A stretch of DNA of 64,000 bases from Bacteroidales bacterium (GTDB lineage: Bacteria; Bacteroidota; Bacteroidia; Bacteroidales; UBA3663), in assembly GCA_017548545.1 (NCBI GenBank), contig JAFYZW010000057.1:62001-126000 (forward strand). The letters are read 5' to 3'. Made by a program: the position numbers and the translations under genes. Positions within the stretch are counted from its first letter, which is position 1, and the number at the start of each line of letters is the position of its first letter. The notes under the pieces were generated by a model, which was not told the DNA's origin, made no database searches, and was given only the letters and a program-made list of their open reading frames with translations. Positions 44,172 to 52,376 of this stretch are shown here, in pieces.

Positions 44172-44747
44172 CTATTTGATTCCAACCAATTGCAGGATGG
44201 TTTTGGCATCCTCGTCATCTTCGCCAGCTTCTTTGCGCAGTTCCTTTAGGATAGCCTTGCCATCATTCTCGTTCTTGATTGCTTTTTTGAACCATTCCTT
44301 GGCCTTTGCTTCGTCTTTCTCGACGCCCTTGCCCTTCAAATAGCATTTGCCGAGGGCAAGTTGAGCATCACCGTTTTCTTGTTTGGCAGCCTTGGTAAAG
44401 TATTCGAAGGCTTTGTCGATGTCCTTCTCGACACCTTCGCCGTTCTTGTACGATTTACCTACTTGATATTGTGCCTTGGCAAAACCTTGTTCTGCAGATT
44501 TAAGATACCACGCGAAAGCTTGCACATTATCTTCTTCTACGCCATTTCCCTTGTCGTAGCAGCGTCCCAGTCGGTACTGAGCCTTCTTGTGCCCTTTCTC
44601 TGCCGCAGCTTTCAGCTTGGGGAAGGCGGCCTCATAGCGTTTGGCATCGTAAAGGTCTTTGCCATCGTTGTAGAGTTTTTCTGCCGATTGTGCGCCTAAA
44701 GTGATGCAGACAAAGCACATCAGCAGGAGTGAAATGAGTCGTTTCAT
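44172..44747 (-). CDS. Exported SEL1-like repeat protein
   Basis: 191 residues with signal peptide (MKRLISLLLMCFVCITLGA). At least three SEL1/TPR-like repeats follow, each with the A-x-Y-x-L-G-x-C/S-Y-x-x-G-x-G-V pattern: KGHKKAQYRLGRCYDKGNGVEED, QGFAKAQYQVGKSYKNGEGVEKD and ENGDAQLALGKCYLKGKGVEKD. The repeats form a helical scaffold for protein binding, probably in the periplasm. The partner is not evident. Confidence 0.88.
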   Translation of the reverse strand: MKRLISLLLMCFVCITLGAQSAEKLYNDGKDLYDAKRYEAAFPKLKAAAEKGHKKAQYRLGRCYDKGNGVEEDNVQAFAWYLKSAEQGFAKAQYQVGKSYKNGEGVEKDIDKAFEYFTKAAKQENGDAQLALGKCYLKGKGVEKDEAKAKEWFKKAIKNENDGKAILKELRKEAGEDDEDAKTILQLVGIK

Positions 44748-44756
44748 AGTTCGAAA

Positions 44757-45290
44757 TTAGTTTATAGCTGTTAAATTATATCCCATACGTTTCAGCTGAA
44801 TGGCTGAGCCAAATAGATAGAGCTGATGGAGACAGGAAACGAAGGCCTCGAAAGCATCACGAGTGCCTGGTTCCAAACGCTGGTGCATCAAGGCGTGATA
44901 GACACGCGAAGCACACTCTCCTACCAGTTTCTGTGTTTTGGAATTTTCTTCTCCTTGAAGCATTAGCACGTCTTGGAGTATATACTCATCCATACAATCA
45001 TAGCCTCTCTTTTCCTTCATGAATGTATAAAGGTCCTCGATCTTGTCGTAGATTTCCCATTCGTCGTCCCAATACTTGGCCACAGCCATACCGATATACA
45101 TCATCCAGCCGAGCGAAGCCGTAGGATAATCGTTGAACTCACGAATGCCATCGGGAATGTAGGCACGAGCAATACCTTCCCACTTGCCCTCTACATCAGG
45201 ACAAGTAGGAAATTGTTCGTCCACCTCCTTCATCAACAGAAGGTATTGTTGCAAATCTTTGTGCAATTGATCTTCTAAATCCATATTCAT
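44757..45290 (-). CDS. Conserved hypothetical helical protein
   Basis: 177 residues, helical and acidic, with many aromatic residues (YPTASLGWMMYIGMAVAKYWDDEWEIYDKIEDLYTFMKEKRGYDCMDEYI). No signal peptide. No family I can name with confidence. The ATG overlaps the stop of the flavodoxin gene by four bases (ATGA). Confidence 0.65.
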   Translation of the reverse strand: MNMDLEDQLHKDLQQYLLLMKEVDEQFPTCPDVEGKWEGIARAYIPDGIREFNDYPTASLGWMMYIGMAVAKYWDDEWEIYDKIEDLYTFMKEKRGYDCMDEYILQDVLMLQGEENSKTQKLVGECASRVYHALMHQRLEPGTRDAFEAFVSCLHQLYLFGSAIQLKRMGYNLTAIN

Positions 45291-46045
45291 CGAATGAAAT
45301 TCATGCCTTTCGGTGATTCACGCTTTGGATAGTCGGGACCATCAGCATGAATCTTCTTTAGCAGCCATGCCATGTTGTCAGCCAAGGTGCGCATGGTCTG
45401 CATACCCTCAGTATCCAGAGAAGCTTGGCCAGGCGACATGCCATAGACGATGTTCCAATACTGCGAAGTGACGACAGGCATATTCATCATCTGGAATGGC
45501 ATGTTCAACGTCTGATAAGCTGCGGTAGCTCCTCCACGACGACAAACGCATACGGCAGCCGCAGGCTTGTTCTTTACCTTGTCGCCAGCAGCGTAGAACA
45601 TGCGTTGCATCAACGAAAGTACGCTACCATTGGGCTGTCCGTAATAGACAGGCGAACCGATAATCAGACCATCGGCATCGCCTAACTTATCCACGATGCT
45701 GTTGCAGACATCATCGTCGAAGATACATTTGCCCAAGCCATTCATGTGGCATTGGCCGCAAGCGATACATCCACGGATAGGCTTGACGCCGATGTGTACT
45801 ATCTCTGCCTCGATACCTTGTTTTTCCAAGGTCTTTGCCACCTCGCTAAGGGCGGTAAAAGTGTTACCCTGCTTGTGTGGACTTCCATTAATTAATAAAA
45901 CTTTCATTATTTTGTTCGTTTTGATTGGTTCATTTTCAGGTTTCTCATTTTGTTCCTTGGCAAAGATATTACCAATGGGTGTAGCCATCAGCAGACCACC
46001 AACAGCGGTCAAGGCTGATTTCTTGATAAAATCTCTTCTATCCAT
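45287..46045 (-). CDS. Tat-exported flavodoxin-like NAD(P)H:FMN reductase
   Basis: 252 residues. The N-terminus MDRRDFIKKSALTAVGGLLMATPIG has the twin-Arg RRDFIKK motif of Tat signals. The flavodoxin fold starts at MKVLLINGSPHKQGNTF (FMN phosphate loop); CIACGQCHMNGLGKC and IIGSPVYYGQPNGSVLSLMQRM are typical of iron-sulfur flavoprotein/YwqN-like reductases. Tat export of a prefolded FMN protein makes sense. A cytosolic form could start at the internal Met before KVLLING. It lies in a leftward run after the DUF5131 gene. Confidence 0.87.
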   Translation of the reverse strand: MDRRDFIKKSALTAVGGLLMATPIGNIFAKEQNEKPENEPIKTNKIMKVLLINGSPHKQGNTFTALSEVAKTLEKQGIEAEIVHIGVKPIRGCIACGQCHMNGLGKCIFDDDVCNSIVDKLGDADGLIIGSPVYYGQPNGSVLSLMQRMFYAAGDKVKNKPAAAVCVCRRGGATAAYQTLNMPFQMMNMPVVTSQYWNIVYGMSPGQASLDTEGMQTMRTLADNMAWLLKKIHADGPDYPKRESPKGMNFIR

Positions 46046-46075
46046 ATATTTATAAATAATGTATAGTGACTGTTA

Positions 46076-46834
46076 TTATTCAATCATATAGTTGATACCT
46101 GCTCGATGAGCCTGTTCCATCTGGAGTTTACGAGGAATGTTGTAGAGTCGGCCATCCTTGATGAAATATGCACCCGTTTGCTTGAAATAAAACGGCACGC
46201 CGGCTTCGACACATTGTTCACGGATATTGAGCACCCAACTGTAGTCGCAGACACGAGCATCGTTGCCCGACTCACCGCCCACGGTCACTTGTTCGCACCA
46301 TGGACCAAGACCTTGGTGGAAGTCTATCGCTTCGAGCAATGGTTCGCTGATGATCGACTTGTGTCGAATGGGCAATTCTCGAAAGAGCTGCAAGCGTTCA
46401 TCGATGCGTCGCTGGTTTTCCATCGTGCAACTGATAGCGACATTTTCGTAGCCCTCACCCCAATCGTCGGGCAGACAGGACAGTATCCGTTCCGGCCGTT
46501 TCGTGGGGATATGGAAATACAGGTCGCTACGCTGACGAATCATCAGCCAAACGTCTTCACGCCATTCGTCGGCCTCTTCGATAAAAAAGTCTGAGGTGAA
46601 GCACGTCCACATCAGCGTACCCGAAGGCACTTTCCAAAGTCCTTGACGATCGCGACGAATGGGCAGGTTGAAGCTGGCGGTCTTCGTCACAACATTCGAG
46701 TCCTTCTCAAACTCCGCATCGCGCCTGAAGACGTAGCAATGCTGACAGCCTTCGCTCTTCTTATGGCATCCGTGCCACAGATTCCACATCATGCTTTCGC
46801 TCGAAGATTTCTTCAAATTGCCCATGTTATTCAA
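46076..46834 (-). CDS. DUF5131 family protein, radical-SAM-like cysteines
   Basis: 252 residues. Near the N-terminus Cys23, Cys30 and Cys33 form C-x6-C-x2-CYV, an arrangement able to hold a [4Fe-4S] cluster. WKVPSGTLMWTCFTSDFF and VGGESGNDARVCDYSWVLNIREQCVEAGVPFYFKQTG are family segments of the phage Gp37/Gp68-like proteins. No biochemical role is known to me; a radical SAM activity is inferred from the cysteines. Six bases separate it from the ogt stop. Confidence 0.85.
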   Translation of the reverse strand: MNNMGNLKKSSSESMMWNLWHGCHKKSEGCQHCYVFRRDAEFEKDSNVVTKTASFNLPIRRDRQGLWKVPSGTLMWTCFTSDFFIEEADEWREDVWLMIRQRSDLYFHIPTKRPERILSCLPDDWGEGYENVAISCTMENQRRIDERLQLFRELPIRHKSIISEPLLEAIDFHQGLGPWCEQVTVGGESGNDARVCDYSWVLNIREQCVEAGVPFYFKQTGAYFIKDGRLYNIPRKLQMEQAHRAGINYMIE

Positions 46835-46840
46835 CGACAG

Positions 46841-47344
46841 TTATTTTATCACTCCTTCCAACTGAAGCAATCGAATCTTCTTATCGATGCCACCGCCATA
46901 ACCGGTAAGCGAGCCATCAGCGCCAATGACGCGATGACAGGGAATGATGATCGAGATGGGATTATGTCCAACAGCCCCTCCAACAGCTTGTGCCGACATG
47001 GATTGTCCCCTTTCCGAAGCAATACGACGTGCAATCTCGCCATAGGTTGTTGTCTTCCCGTATGGAATCTCCAAAAGGATTTGACAAACACGTTTGCGAA
47101 AATCGCTGGTGATCAACTTAATGGGTAGCGTGAAGTCTGGCACTTGTCCGCTGAAATAGATATCAAGCCAACGACGCGTCTCATCGAAAATCGGAAGCTC
47201 CGTCCTTTCCTCATGGTCTTTATCCAGCAGCACATCGGCAAAGTATTTCTGCCCGTCGAGCCAGAGGCCAACGAGCGACGTACCATCCGTAGCCATCGTG
47301 ATGTCGCCAAGCGGAGACAGGTAGTGTGCTGTATAATGTGCCAT
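46841..47344 (-). CDS. ogt: Methylated-DNA-protein cysteine methyltransferase
   Basis: 167 residues from ATG 47344 (the longer frame overlaps the TfoX gene). Suicide repair protein for O6-methylguanine: acceptor Cys136 in IPCHRVIGADG, with the DNA-binding helix YGKTTTYGEIA before it and GGAVGHNP close by. Short Ogt-type, without an Ada domain. It is 13 bases after the TfoX-N stop. Confidence 0.95.
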   Translation of the reverse strand: MAHYTAHYLSPLGDITMATDGTSLVGLWLDGQKYFADVLLDKDHEERTELPIFDETRRWLDIYFSGQVPDFTLPIKLITSDFRKRVCQILLEIPYGKTTTYGEIARRIASERGQSMSAQAVGGAVGHNPISIIIPCHRVIGADGSLTGYGGGIDKKIRLLQLEGVIK

Positions 47345-47357
47345 CTTCAGAAAGTTT

Positions 47358-47684
47358 TTACTCTCCTTTTTTCTTTTTGGGCTTTGGCTCGGGGAGTTCC
47401 TTGCAGGTCTCTCGGACAAGAGAAGCGAGATAGTCGTGATCGTCTATGTCATCGATGTAGAAGTGATCCTTTGCACCCTCGTATGGAGGACGCAGGATCT
47501 CGGTACGGAGCACGGCACGACCTGCATTCGTGGGTTTCACGAAGAGATGGTTGTCGCAAATCAGACCGAATATCTTCCCGTTGCAATAGATGCCGTAGTC
47601 GCCGAACATCTTCTTTACGGTGATTTCGCCTGCATCGGCACATTGGTCAACGATGTACTGTACGAAGTCAGTGTTGCAAGCCAT
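47358..47684 (-). CDS. TfoX N-terminal domain protein
   Basis: 108 residues. VKKMFGDYGIYCNGKIFGLICDNHLFVKPTNAG is the TfoX-N core; the C-terminus is Lys-rich (KPKKKKGE). In gamma-proteobacteria TfoX/Sxy controls competence, but isolated TfoX-N proteins elsewhere have no known role. It leads a short set TfoX-ogt-DUF5131, with GH127 ending upstream. Confidence 0.88.
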   Translation of the reverse strand: MACNTDFVQYIVDQCADAGEITVKKMFGDYGIYCNGKIFGLICDNHLFVKPTNAGRAVLRTEILRPPYEGAKDHFYIDDIDDHDYLASLVRETCKELPEPKPKKKKGE

Positions 47685-47689
47685 TTAAT

Positions 47690-47730
47690 GGTTATGGGTT
47701 AGGGGTTATGGATTAGGGGGTATGGGTTAG
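47690..47730. repeat. Short imperfect tandem repeats of GGTTATGGGTTA type
   Basis: Four or so imperfect units of TATGGGTTAG/GGGTTATGGATTAG. The GH127 stop codon (47713) falls within it, so the last residues of GH127 (LTHTP) are read from the repeat. Confidence 0.75.
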
Positions 47731-50088
47731 ACGAACTTCGTAGATTTCGCCAATCTGCTTACGCGGTTTGGCCACGAATTTGACGCGCACCTGCTGCTTG
47801 CCTTCCAAGAGGTTGGCGGGGATGGGGTAAGTCTCGTACTTGAATTCGGAGATACGATACTTGCCCGTGTTGTTGACTTCCTTCACCAACACATCATCGA
47901 CGAAGATGTCGAACTCGTGTGTCTTCCATTCGCCCACACCCCAATACTTGAGACGAAGACTAAGGTCGGTGCGTCCGTCGGTCTTCATCAGATAGCTGAA
48001 GTAATGTCCATCGCGAGCATCGCGGAAGAAGGTATCGTTCGAATTGCCCACTTGTGAACGGTCGGTCTCCATCTTGTGATCGGTCTCGGGCTGTTGTTCA
48101 CCTGGCTGAACCTTGTCGATAGTACGTGCTTCGAGCGCCTGTCGCTCCTGTTCTTGACGTGCCAAGTTGTCGAGGAAGTTCTTGTAGCTGTCTTCCGAAA
48201 GGGCGAGCCAGTACATCATATATCTAGCGTCGTGCAACTCGAAGAATGGCTGAAGCTCATTTCTTATTGCATTCTCCATCTTCGTTGTGAGCGTGAAATG
48301 AAGAGGTTTTCCGGCAATAGGCTGGAGCTGGTCGGCGATGGCATCAATCTTGTCGTTGATGAGTATGGGAGCCTCGTTGATGGGCAGTTTCTTGCCACCG
48401 GCATATTGTCCGAAGCGGCTGTCATCGGCTATCAGATTTGCCAGATCTTCGGTACCCGTCTTCATCGCGAGCAAAATTGGACCATGCATCAGGGCAATAT
48501 ATTGCGGAACGTTTGGCAGATACTTTACGCTGTTGTGCATTGGGAAGTTTATCTCCACCACGTCGCCTTTCTTCCACTTGCGGTCGATGCTGACATACGA
48601 TGAGGGGCCCGTGACGATGCTGACGGGTTGCCCGTTGACCTTGACAGCAAACTGTCCGGGCTTCACCCATCCTGGATAGCGTACCATTAATGAGAACTGT
48701 CCCTTACCTTGTGCGATGGTGATTTTGCTGGTCTCAGCATAGGGGAAACCTGTCTCCTGTCGAAGCACGATGCCCTTCTCCTTCCAGTTGAGCTCCGAAG
48801 CTACGAAGAGGTTGACGAAAAGGGCGTCATCGACATGAGTGTAGATGAATTGTCCGTACTTGCCGTGGTTCTCCATGCCTGTACCTACGCAGCACCACAT
48901 GGCCTCATTGGGTGCTGAATAATTGCGATAATGACGAGGACGTGCTGATGTGAAATAGACGTATCCACCGTGTTCGGGATGCTGTGTGGAGAGGATGTGA
49001 TTGAACGTAGCCAGCTCGTAGTAGTCTGCATAACGTGCCTCGGGATTGCGACGATGCAAATCCTCGGTAAGCTTCAGCATATTGTTCGTATTGCAGCTCT
49101 CGGGACCATCTATGTCGTTGATGAAGTCCGTGCATGCCTCCTTGCTGGGGAAGTGTTCGCGACGGCTGTTTCCACCGAAAGCCAACGAACGTTCGCCAGT
49201 CACGATGTCCCAGAAGTATGCGCTGGCATCGTGGAAGGTCTCATCTCCCGAAAGCTCCGAGATTCGCTCGAATCCCACCACCTTAGGCACCTGCGTGTTG
49301 GCATGCATGTTGTCGAGACAATCGAAGTGCTGTGACATGGGGGTTAGCAAACGACGATGCGAGAAGCGTCGTGCCACGTCGAGATACTTCTGTTCGCCAG
49401 TGATGGCGTAGGCATCAGCCAACACCTCGTTTATGCCACCATGCTCATTGCCCAACATACTCTCCATCTGCTCATCGCTGAGATCGGCTGTCAGGTCGAT
49501 GGCCCAGTCGCAGAAGCCGAGGAAAAGTTTCAAAGCCTGCTCGTTGCCGCAGTACAACCACGCATCGCGCAGACCGGCATACATCTTGTGCAGGTTGTAG
49601 AAAGGAGCCCAAGAGCCGAAATAGATGTTGAAATCTCCTTTCTTGAACGTGCTCCAGATCTTCTCGCTGTTGGGCATACCACCCACGTAGCCACGGCCCC
49701 ATTCAGGATGATTCTTGATGTTGGCATCAGCACATACCTGCAGTTCGCCGATCATATATTCCATGCGACGACGGCATTCCTCATTGCCCAATGCTGCATT
49801 TTGTGCCATTGCAGTCAGGTAATGGCCTCCCACATGTCCGTCCAAGCCATCCCAGTTCGGATAGGTCGGAGCCTTGGGTTCCAATCCTGCCTCCTTGCGA
49901 TAAGGAGCTAGCAAGCGGTCGCAATCGTACTTCAACAGGGTGATGACATTCAAATCCTGGGCCTTCTTCAAAGGGCTGTCCAACAATGACACATCGCCGA
50001 GCGGAAACTCGTCAGCATACAGTTTGTCTTGTGCGTTGGCAATATTACCTAAGACAAGAAATGCGGAAATAAGTAGAAATCGTTTCAT
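47713..50088 (-). CDS. GH127 beta-L-arabinofuranosidase
   Basis: 791 residues from ATG 50088 with signal peptide MKRFLLISAFLVLGNIANA. GH127 catalytic toroid with GHVGGHYLTAMA near the N-terminus and GPESCNTNNMLKL; Glu and Cys of ESC plus the CC pair in MWCCVGTGMENHGKYG match the zinc-bound Glu/Cys centre of HypBA1-like enzymes (E338, C340, C417, C418 there). A C-terminal beta domain follows with KTHEFDIFVDDVLVKEV. It removes beta-L-arabinofuranose from plant glycoproteins or pectin. The upstream longer frame overlaps the GNAT gene and is rejected. Confidence 0.92.
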   Translation of the reverse strand: MKRFLLISAFLVLGNIANAQDKLYADEFPLGDVSLLDSPLKKAQDLNVITLLKYDCDRLLAPYRKEAGLEPKAPTYPNWDGLDGHVGGHYLTAMAQNAALGNEECRRRMEYMIGELQVCADANIKNHPEWGRGYVGGMPNSEKIWSTFKKGDFNIYFGSWAPFYNLHKMYAGLRDAWLYCGNEQALKLFLGFCDWAIDLTADLSDEQMESMLGNEHGGINEVLADAYAITGEQKYLDVARRFSHRRLLTPMSQHFDCLDNMHANTQVPKVVGFERISELSGDETFHDASAYFWDIVTGERSLAFGGNSRREHFPSKEACTDFINDIDGPESCNTNNMLKLTEDLHRRNPEARYADYYELATFNHILSTQHPEHGGYVYFTSARPRHYRNYSAPNEAMWCCVGTGMENHGKYGQFIYTHVDDALFVNLFVASELNWKEKGIVLRQETGFPYAETSKITIAQGKGQFSLMVRYPGWVKPGQFAVKVNGQPVSIVTGPSSYVSIDRKWKKGDVVEINFPMHNSVKYLPNVPQYIALMHGPILLAMKTGTEDLANLIADDSRFGQYAGGKKLPINEAPILINDKIDAIADQLQPIAGKPLHFTLTTKMENAIRNELQPFFELHDARYMMYWLALSEDSYKNFLDNLARQEQERQALEARTIDKVQPGEQQPETDHKMETDRSQVGNSNDTFFRDARDGHYFSYLMKTDGRTDLSLRLKYWGVGEWKTHEFDIFVDDVLVKEVNNTGKYRISEFKYETYPIPANLLEGKQQVRVKFVAKPRKQIGEIYEVRLTHTP

Positions 50089-50108
50089 ATATTTAGTTTT
50101 CGAAATAA

Positions 50109-50576
50109 TTACAGGATAACCTCCATCCCGGTCTTTTGCACTTTCATGCCCATGCTCTGGTAAAAGTGCAAAGCCGAGTCGTTGCCTTCCCAAACATTCA
50201 GCGTCATATTATTGCATCCTATCGATTTGGCGAAATCGCGTACATGCTCATATAGCGCCTTACCGATGTGCCGACCTCTTGCATTCTTATCCACACAAAT
50301 GTCATCGATATACAATGTCCTTATGTCCTGCAACAGTTGATTGTTTCTGATATCGATAATCTGGCAGAATGCATGTCCCAAAATATTCCCGCCCTCATCT
50401 TCATAGACGAAGATGGGCTTGCTTTCATCCTTGAAGAGTTCTGCAAGTTCTTGCGCGTTATATTTGACCGTGTTTCCCTTGAACAGGTCCGGACGAATCT
50501 CATGATGAACGGCATTTACCTGATACAAAAGGGAAACCACGCCCTGAATGTCATTCTTGTTGGCTTTTCTAATCAT
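50109..50576 (-). CDS. GNAT family N-acetyltransferase
   Basis: 155 residues. IRTLYIDDICVDKNARGRHIGKALYEHVRDFAKSIG is motif A with RGRHIG as the pyrophosphate loop, and NVWEGNDSALHFYQSMGMKVQ is motif B. Starts with MIRKANKNDI as expected for the first strand. The ATG overlaps the stop of the kinase-like gene by eight bases. Substrate unknown. Confidence 0.9.
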   Translation of the reverse strand: MIRKANKNDIQGVVSLLYQVNAVHHEIRPDLFKGNTVKYNAQELAELFKDESKPIFVYEDEGGNILGHAFCQIIDIRNNQLLQDIRTLYIDDICVDKNARGRHIGKALYEHVRDFAKSIGCNNMTLNVWEGNDSALHFYQSMGMKVQKTGMEVIL

Positions 50577-51111
50577 TGCTAAATATGTTTGTGACTAATA
50601 AATTGTTGATACATTCCTCATAGTCTCCATCAATCAAAGTAACCTGTTCGCCATTTTGCGCGAAAGCTTTGATGTAAGCTTGATTCTCGGCTTTCAAGGT
50701 TTCGGGAGTGTAATCTGAGTCGAAGAGCCTTGCTTCAATATCCGAGGCATGAGCCATTATCTCCTCGAAATGAGCATCGATGTAGGCATCGGTCATGGCA
50801 AGGCAAATGAAGCGTATCGACGAAAGATAGGTATCGTTGAAATCCTTTCGCCAATCGGGAGGAACATAGCAGCCTTCGACGATAAGGTTCTGATGATTCT
50901 CAATCGCAGTCTTCATCATCTCGCTGATAATTGGCCAAAGATATTCGGTCAGTGCATCATCGTCCTCAGGCGTCAGTTGCGTATTTCCACTACGGATCAA
51001 TCCCATCTTCACGTGGTCGATGCAGACATACGGGTATTTATACGCTTCTAGCATTCGTTGTGCCAGAAGTGTCTTTCCCGTATGAGATGCTCCGGTGATG
51101 AGGATGATCAT
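50569..51111 (-). CDS. P-loop nucleotide-binding protein, kinase-like
   Basis: 180 residues. Walker A ITGASHTGKTLLAQ (about 5-18) and VEGCYVPPDW (about 78-87), resembling zeta-toxin/2-phosphoglycerate kinase-like AAA_33 proteins. VCIDHVKMGLIRSGN is the segment after helix 1. The phosphate acceptor is unknown. Overlaps the GNAT gene by eight bases, so both are made together. Confidence 0.82.
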   Translation of the reverse strand: MIILITGASHTGKTLLAQRMLEAYKYPYVCIDHVKMGLIRSGNTQLTPEDDDALTEYLWPIISEMMKTAIENHQNLIVEGCYVPPDWRKDFNDTYLSSIRFICLAMTDAYIDAHFEEIMAHASDIEARLFDSDYTPETLKAENQAYIKAFAQNGEQVTLIDGDYEECINNLLVTNIFSND

Positions 51112-51155
51112 AGTCTATTATTCTATCTCGAATTATTATTTTTTCAAGAAAAAAA

Positions 51156-52331
51156 CTACTTGAACAAATACTGGGCAAATTCGTGGAAAGACTTGCGCCA
51201 TACTTGCCATTCGTGATCGCCGGGATAGGAGTTGAAAAGAACATCTACCCCACCGTCGCGCATCTTCTTGATTACTTCGCGCGTATATTTGATGCGCGGA
51301 TCTTGCTCACCACAGCTCATAAAGAACACGTCGAACTGCTCGTTGAACGTCTTGGTGTCGCTCAAGATGCCGGGCACTTCCTTTTCGAGGTCGAAGTTCG
51401 AGGCTTCACGTATGCCACCGAACATGCCCGTAGAGAATACGCCCACGTTGGCAAATACGTCGGGATCTCGCAGGCCGATGTAGAACGACTGGCCGCCTCC
51501 CATCGAGAGGCCGCACATCGCACGACTCTTGCGGTCAAGTTTCACGCGATAGTTCTTCTCGACAAAGGGGATGATATTTTCCAACAGTTCGGTACGGAAA
51601 GCCTGCATGCCCTGCCAGCTGTAACCGCCGCCAAAGCCGCCGCTGCGAGCCTTCACATTGCTGTTCGAGCTCACCACAATCATCGGCACGGCCTTGCCCG
51701 CTGCTATCAGATTGTCCATGATCTGCGGGGTGCGTCCCTGCTCCATCCATCCGCGTTGGTCTTCGCCGCCTCCATGCTGGATGAAGACCACGGGATAATC
51801 CTGCGTGCCCTCGTCATAGCCCGCCGGGGTATAGATTACCAAAGGACGCCAAGCTTCATCGACATTCGAATAGTAATTGACCGTGCGCACTTCTCCATGC
51901 GGCACATCTTGTATCTCGAAGTCATCCATCCCGGGTTCGGGAATCTCGATGGCACTCGACCAACGGCTGCATCCGTAGAACATCTGGCTGGCGGGATCGG
52001 CCACCGAAACACCATCGACAATCAGGAAATAATAGTGATAACCTGGAACCTGTGGATTGGTGGTCACCTCCCACATGCCATCTTCCGACTTTTTCATGTC
52101 ATATTTGGTGCCGCACAGGTCGATTTGCACCCTTTGCGCCTCTGGGGCGTTTACACGGAACATCACCGTGCCATCCGACAGTACACGGGGATAGGAATCA
52201 CGGTAAAGATTTGTCACTGGAGAGTAGGAACCTTCGGGGAAACTACCCTTTTGGCCGAATACTTTTGTGGCAACCAGTGTGCAAACGCCTGCCGTCAACA
52301 GGATGATCAGAATAGTTCTTGTAGTTTTCAT
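51156..52331 (-). CDS. CE1-family esterase with N-terminal CBM48
   Basis: 391 residues with a signal peptide (about 1-26, ends LVATKVFGQ). An E-set/CBM48 beta domain follows (GTVMFRVNAPEAQRVQIDLCG near 54-74), then an esterase domain from about 140: VFIQHGGGEDQRGW, nucleophile Ser276 in CGLSMGGGQSF, and YPGDHEWQVW for the His. It is the single-copy relative of the duplicated esterase at 20964. Feruloyl or acetyl esters on plant xylan are the likely substrates. It is in the same direction as GH127, GH2 and GH29. Confidence 0.9.
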   Translation of the reverse strand: MKTTRTILIILLTAGVCTLVATKVFGQKGSFPEGSYSPVTNLYRDSYPRVLSDGTVMFRVNAPEAQRVQIDLCGTKYDMKKSEDGMWEVTTNPQVPGYHYYFLIVDGVSVADPASQMFYGCSRWSSAIEIPEPGMDDFEIQDVPHGEVRTVNYYSNVDEAWRPLVIYTPAGYDEGTQDYPVVFIQHGGGEDQRGWMEQGRTPQIMDNLIAAGKAVPMIVVSSNSNVKARSGGFGGGYSWQGMQAFRTELLENIIPFVEKNYRVKLDRKSRAMCGLSMGGGQSFYIGLRDPDVFANVGVFSTGMFGGIREASNFDLEKEVPGILSDTKTFNEQFDVFFMSCGEQDPRIKYTREVIKKMRDGGVDVLFNSYPGDHEWQVWRKSFHEFAQYLFK

Positions 52332-52376
52332 TGTTGCTCAAATTTTGGGTAATGTAAAATTTGCAATTTTTGCAAT

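Noticed and set aside
47690..47730. Telomere-like sequence
   Set aside because: Short, imperfect, internal and partly coding; simple-sequence repeat is enough to explain it.
51183..52352. Rightward frame of 389 codons opposite the CE1 esterase
   Set aside because: Exact shadow of the esterase gene on the other strand; the leftward product has signal peptide, CBM48 and GxSxG.
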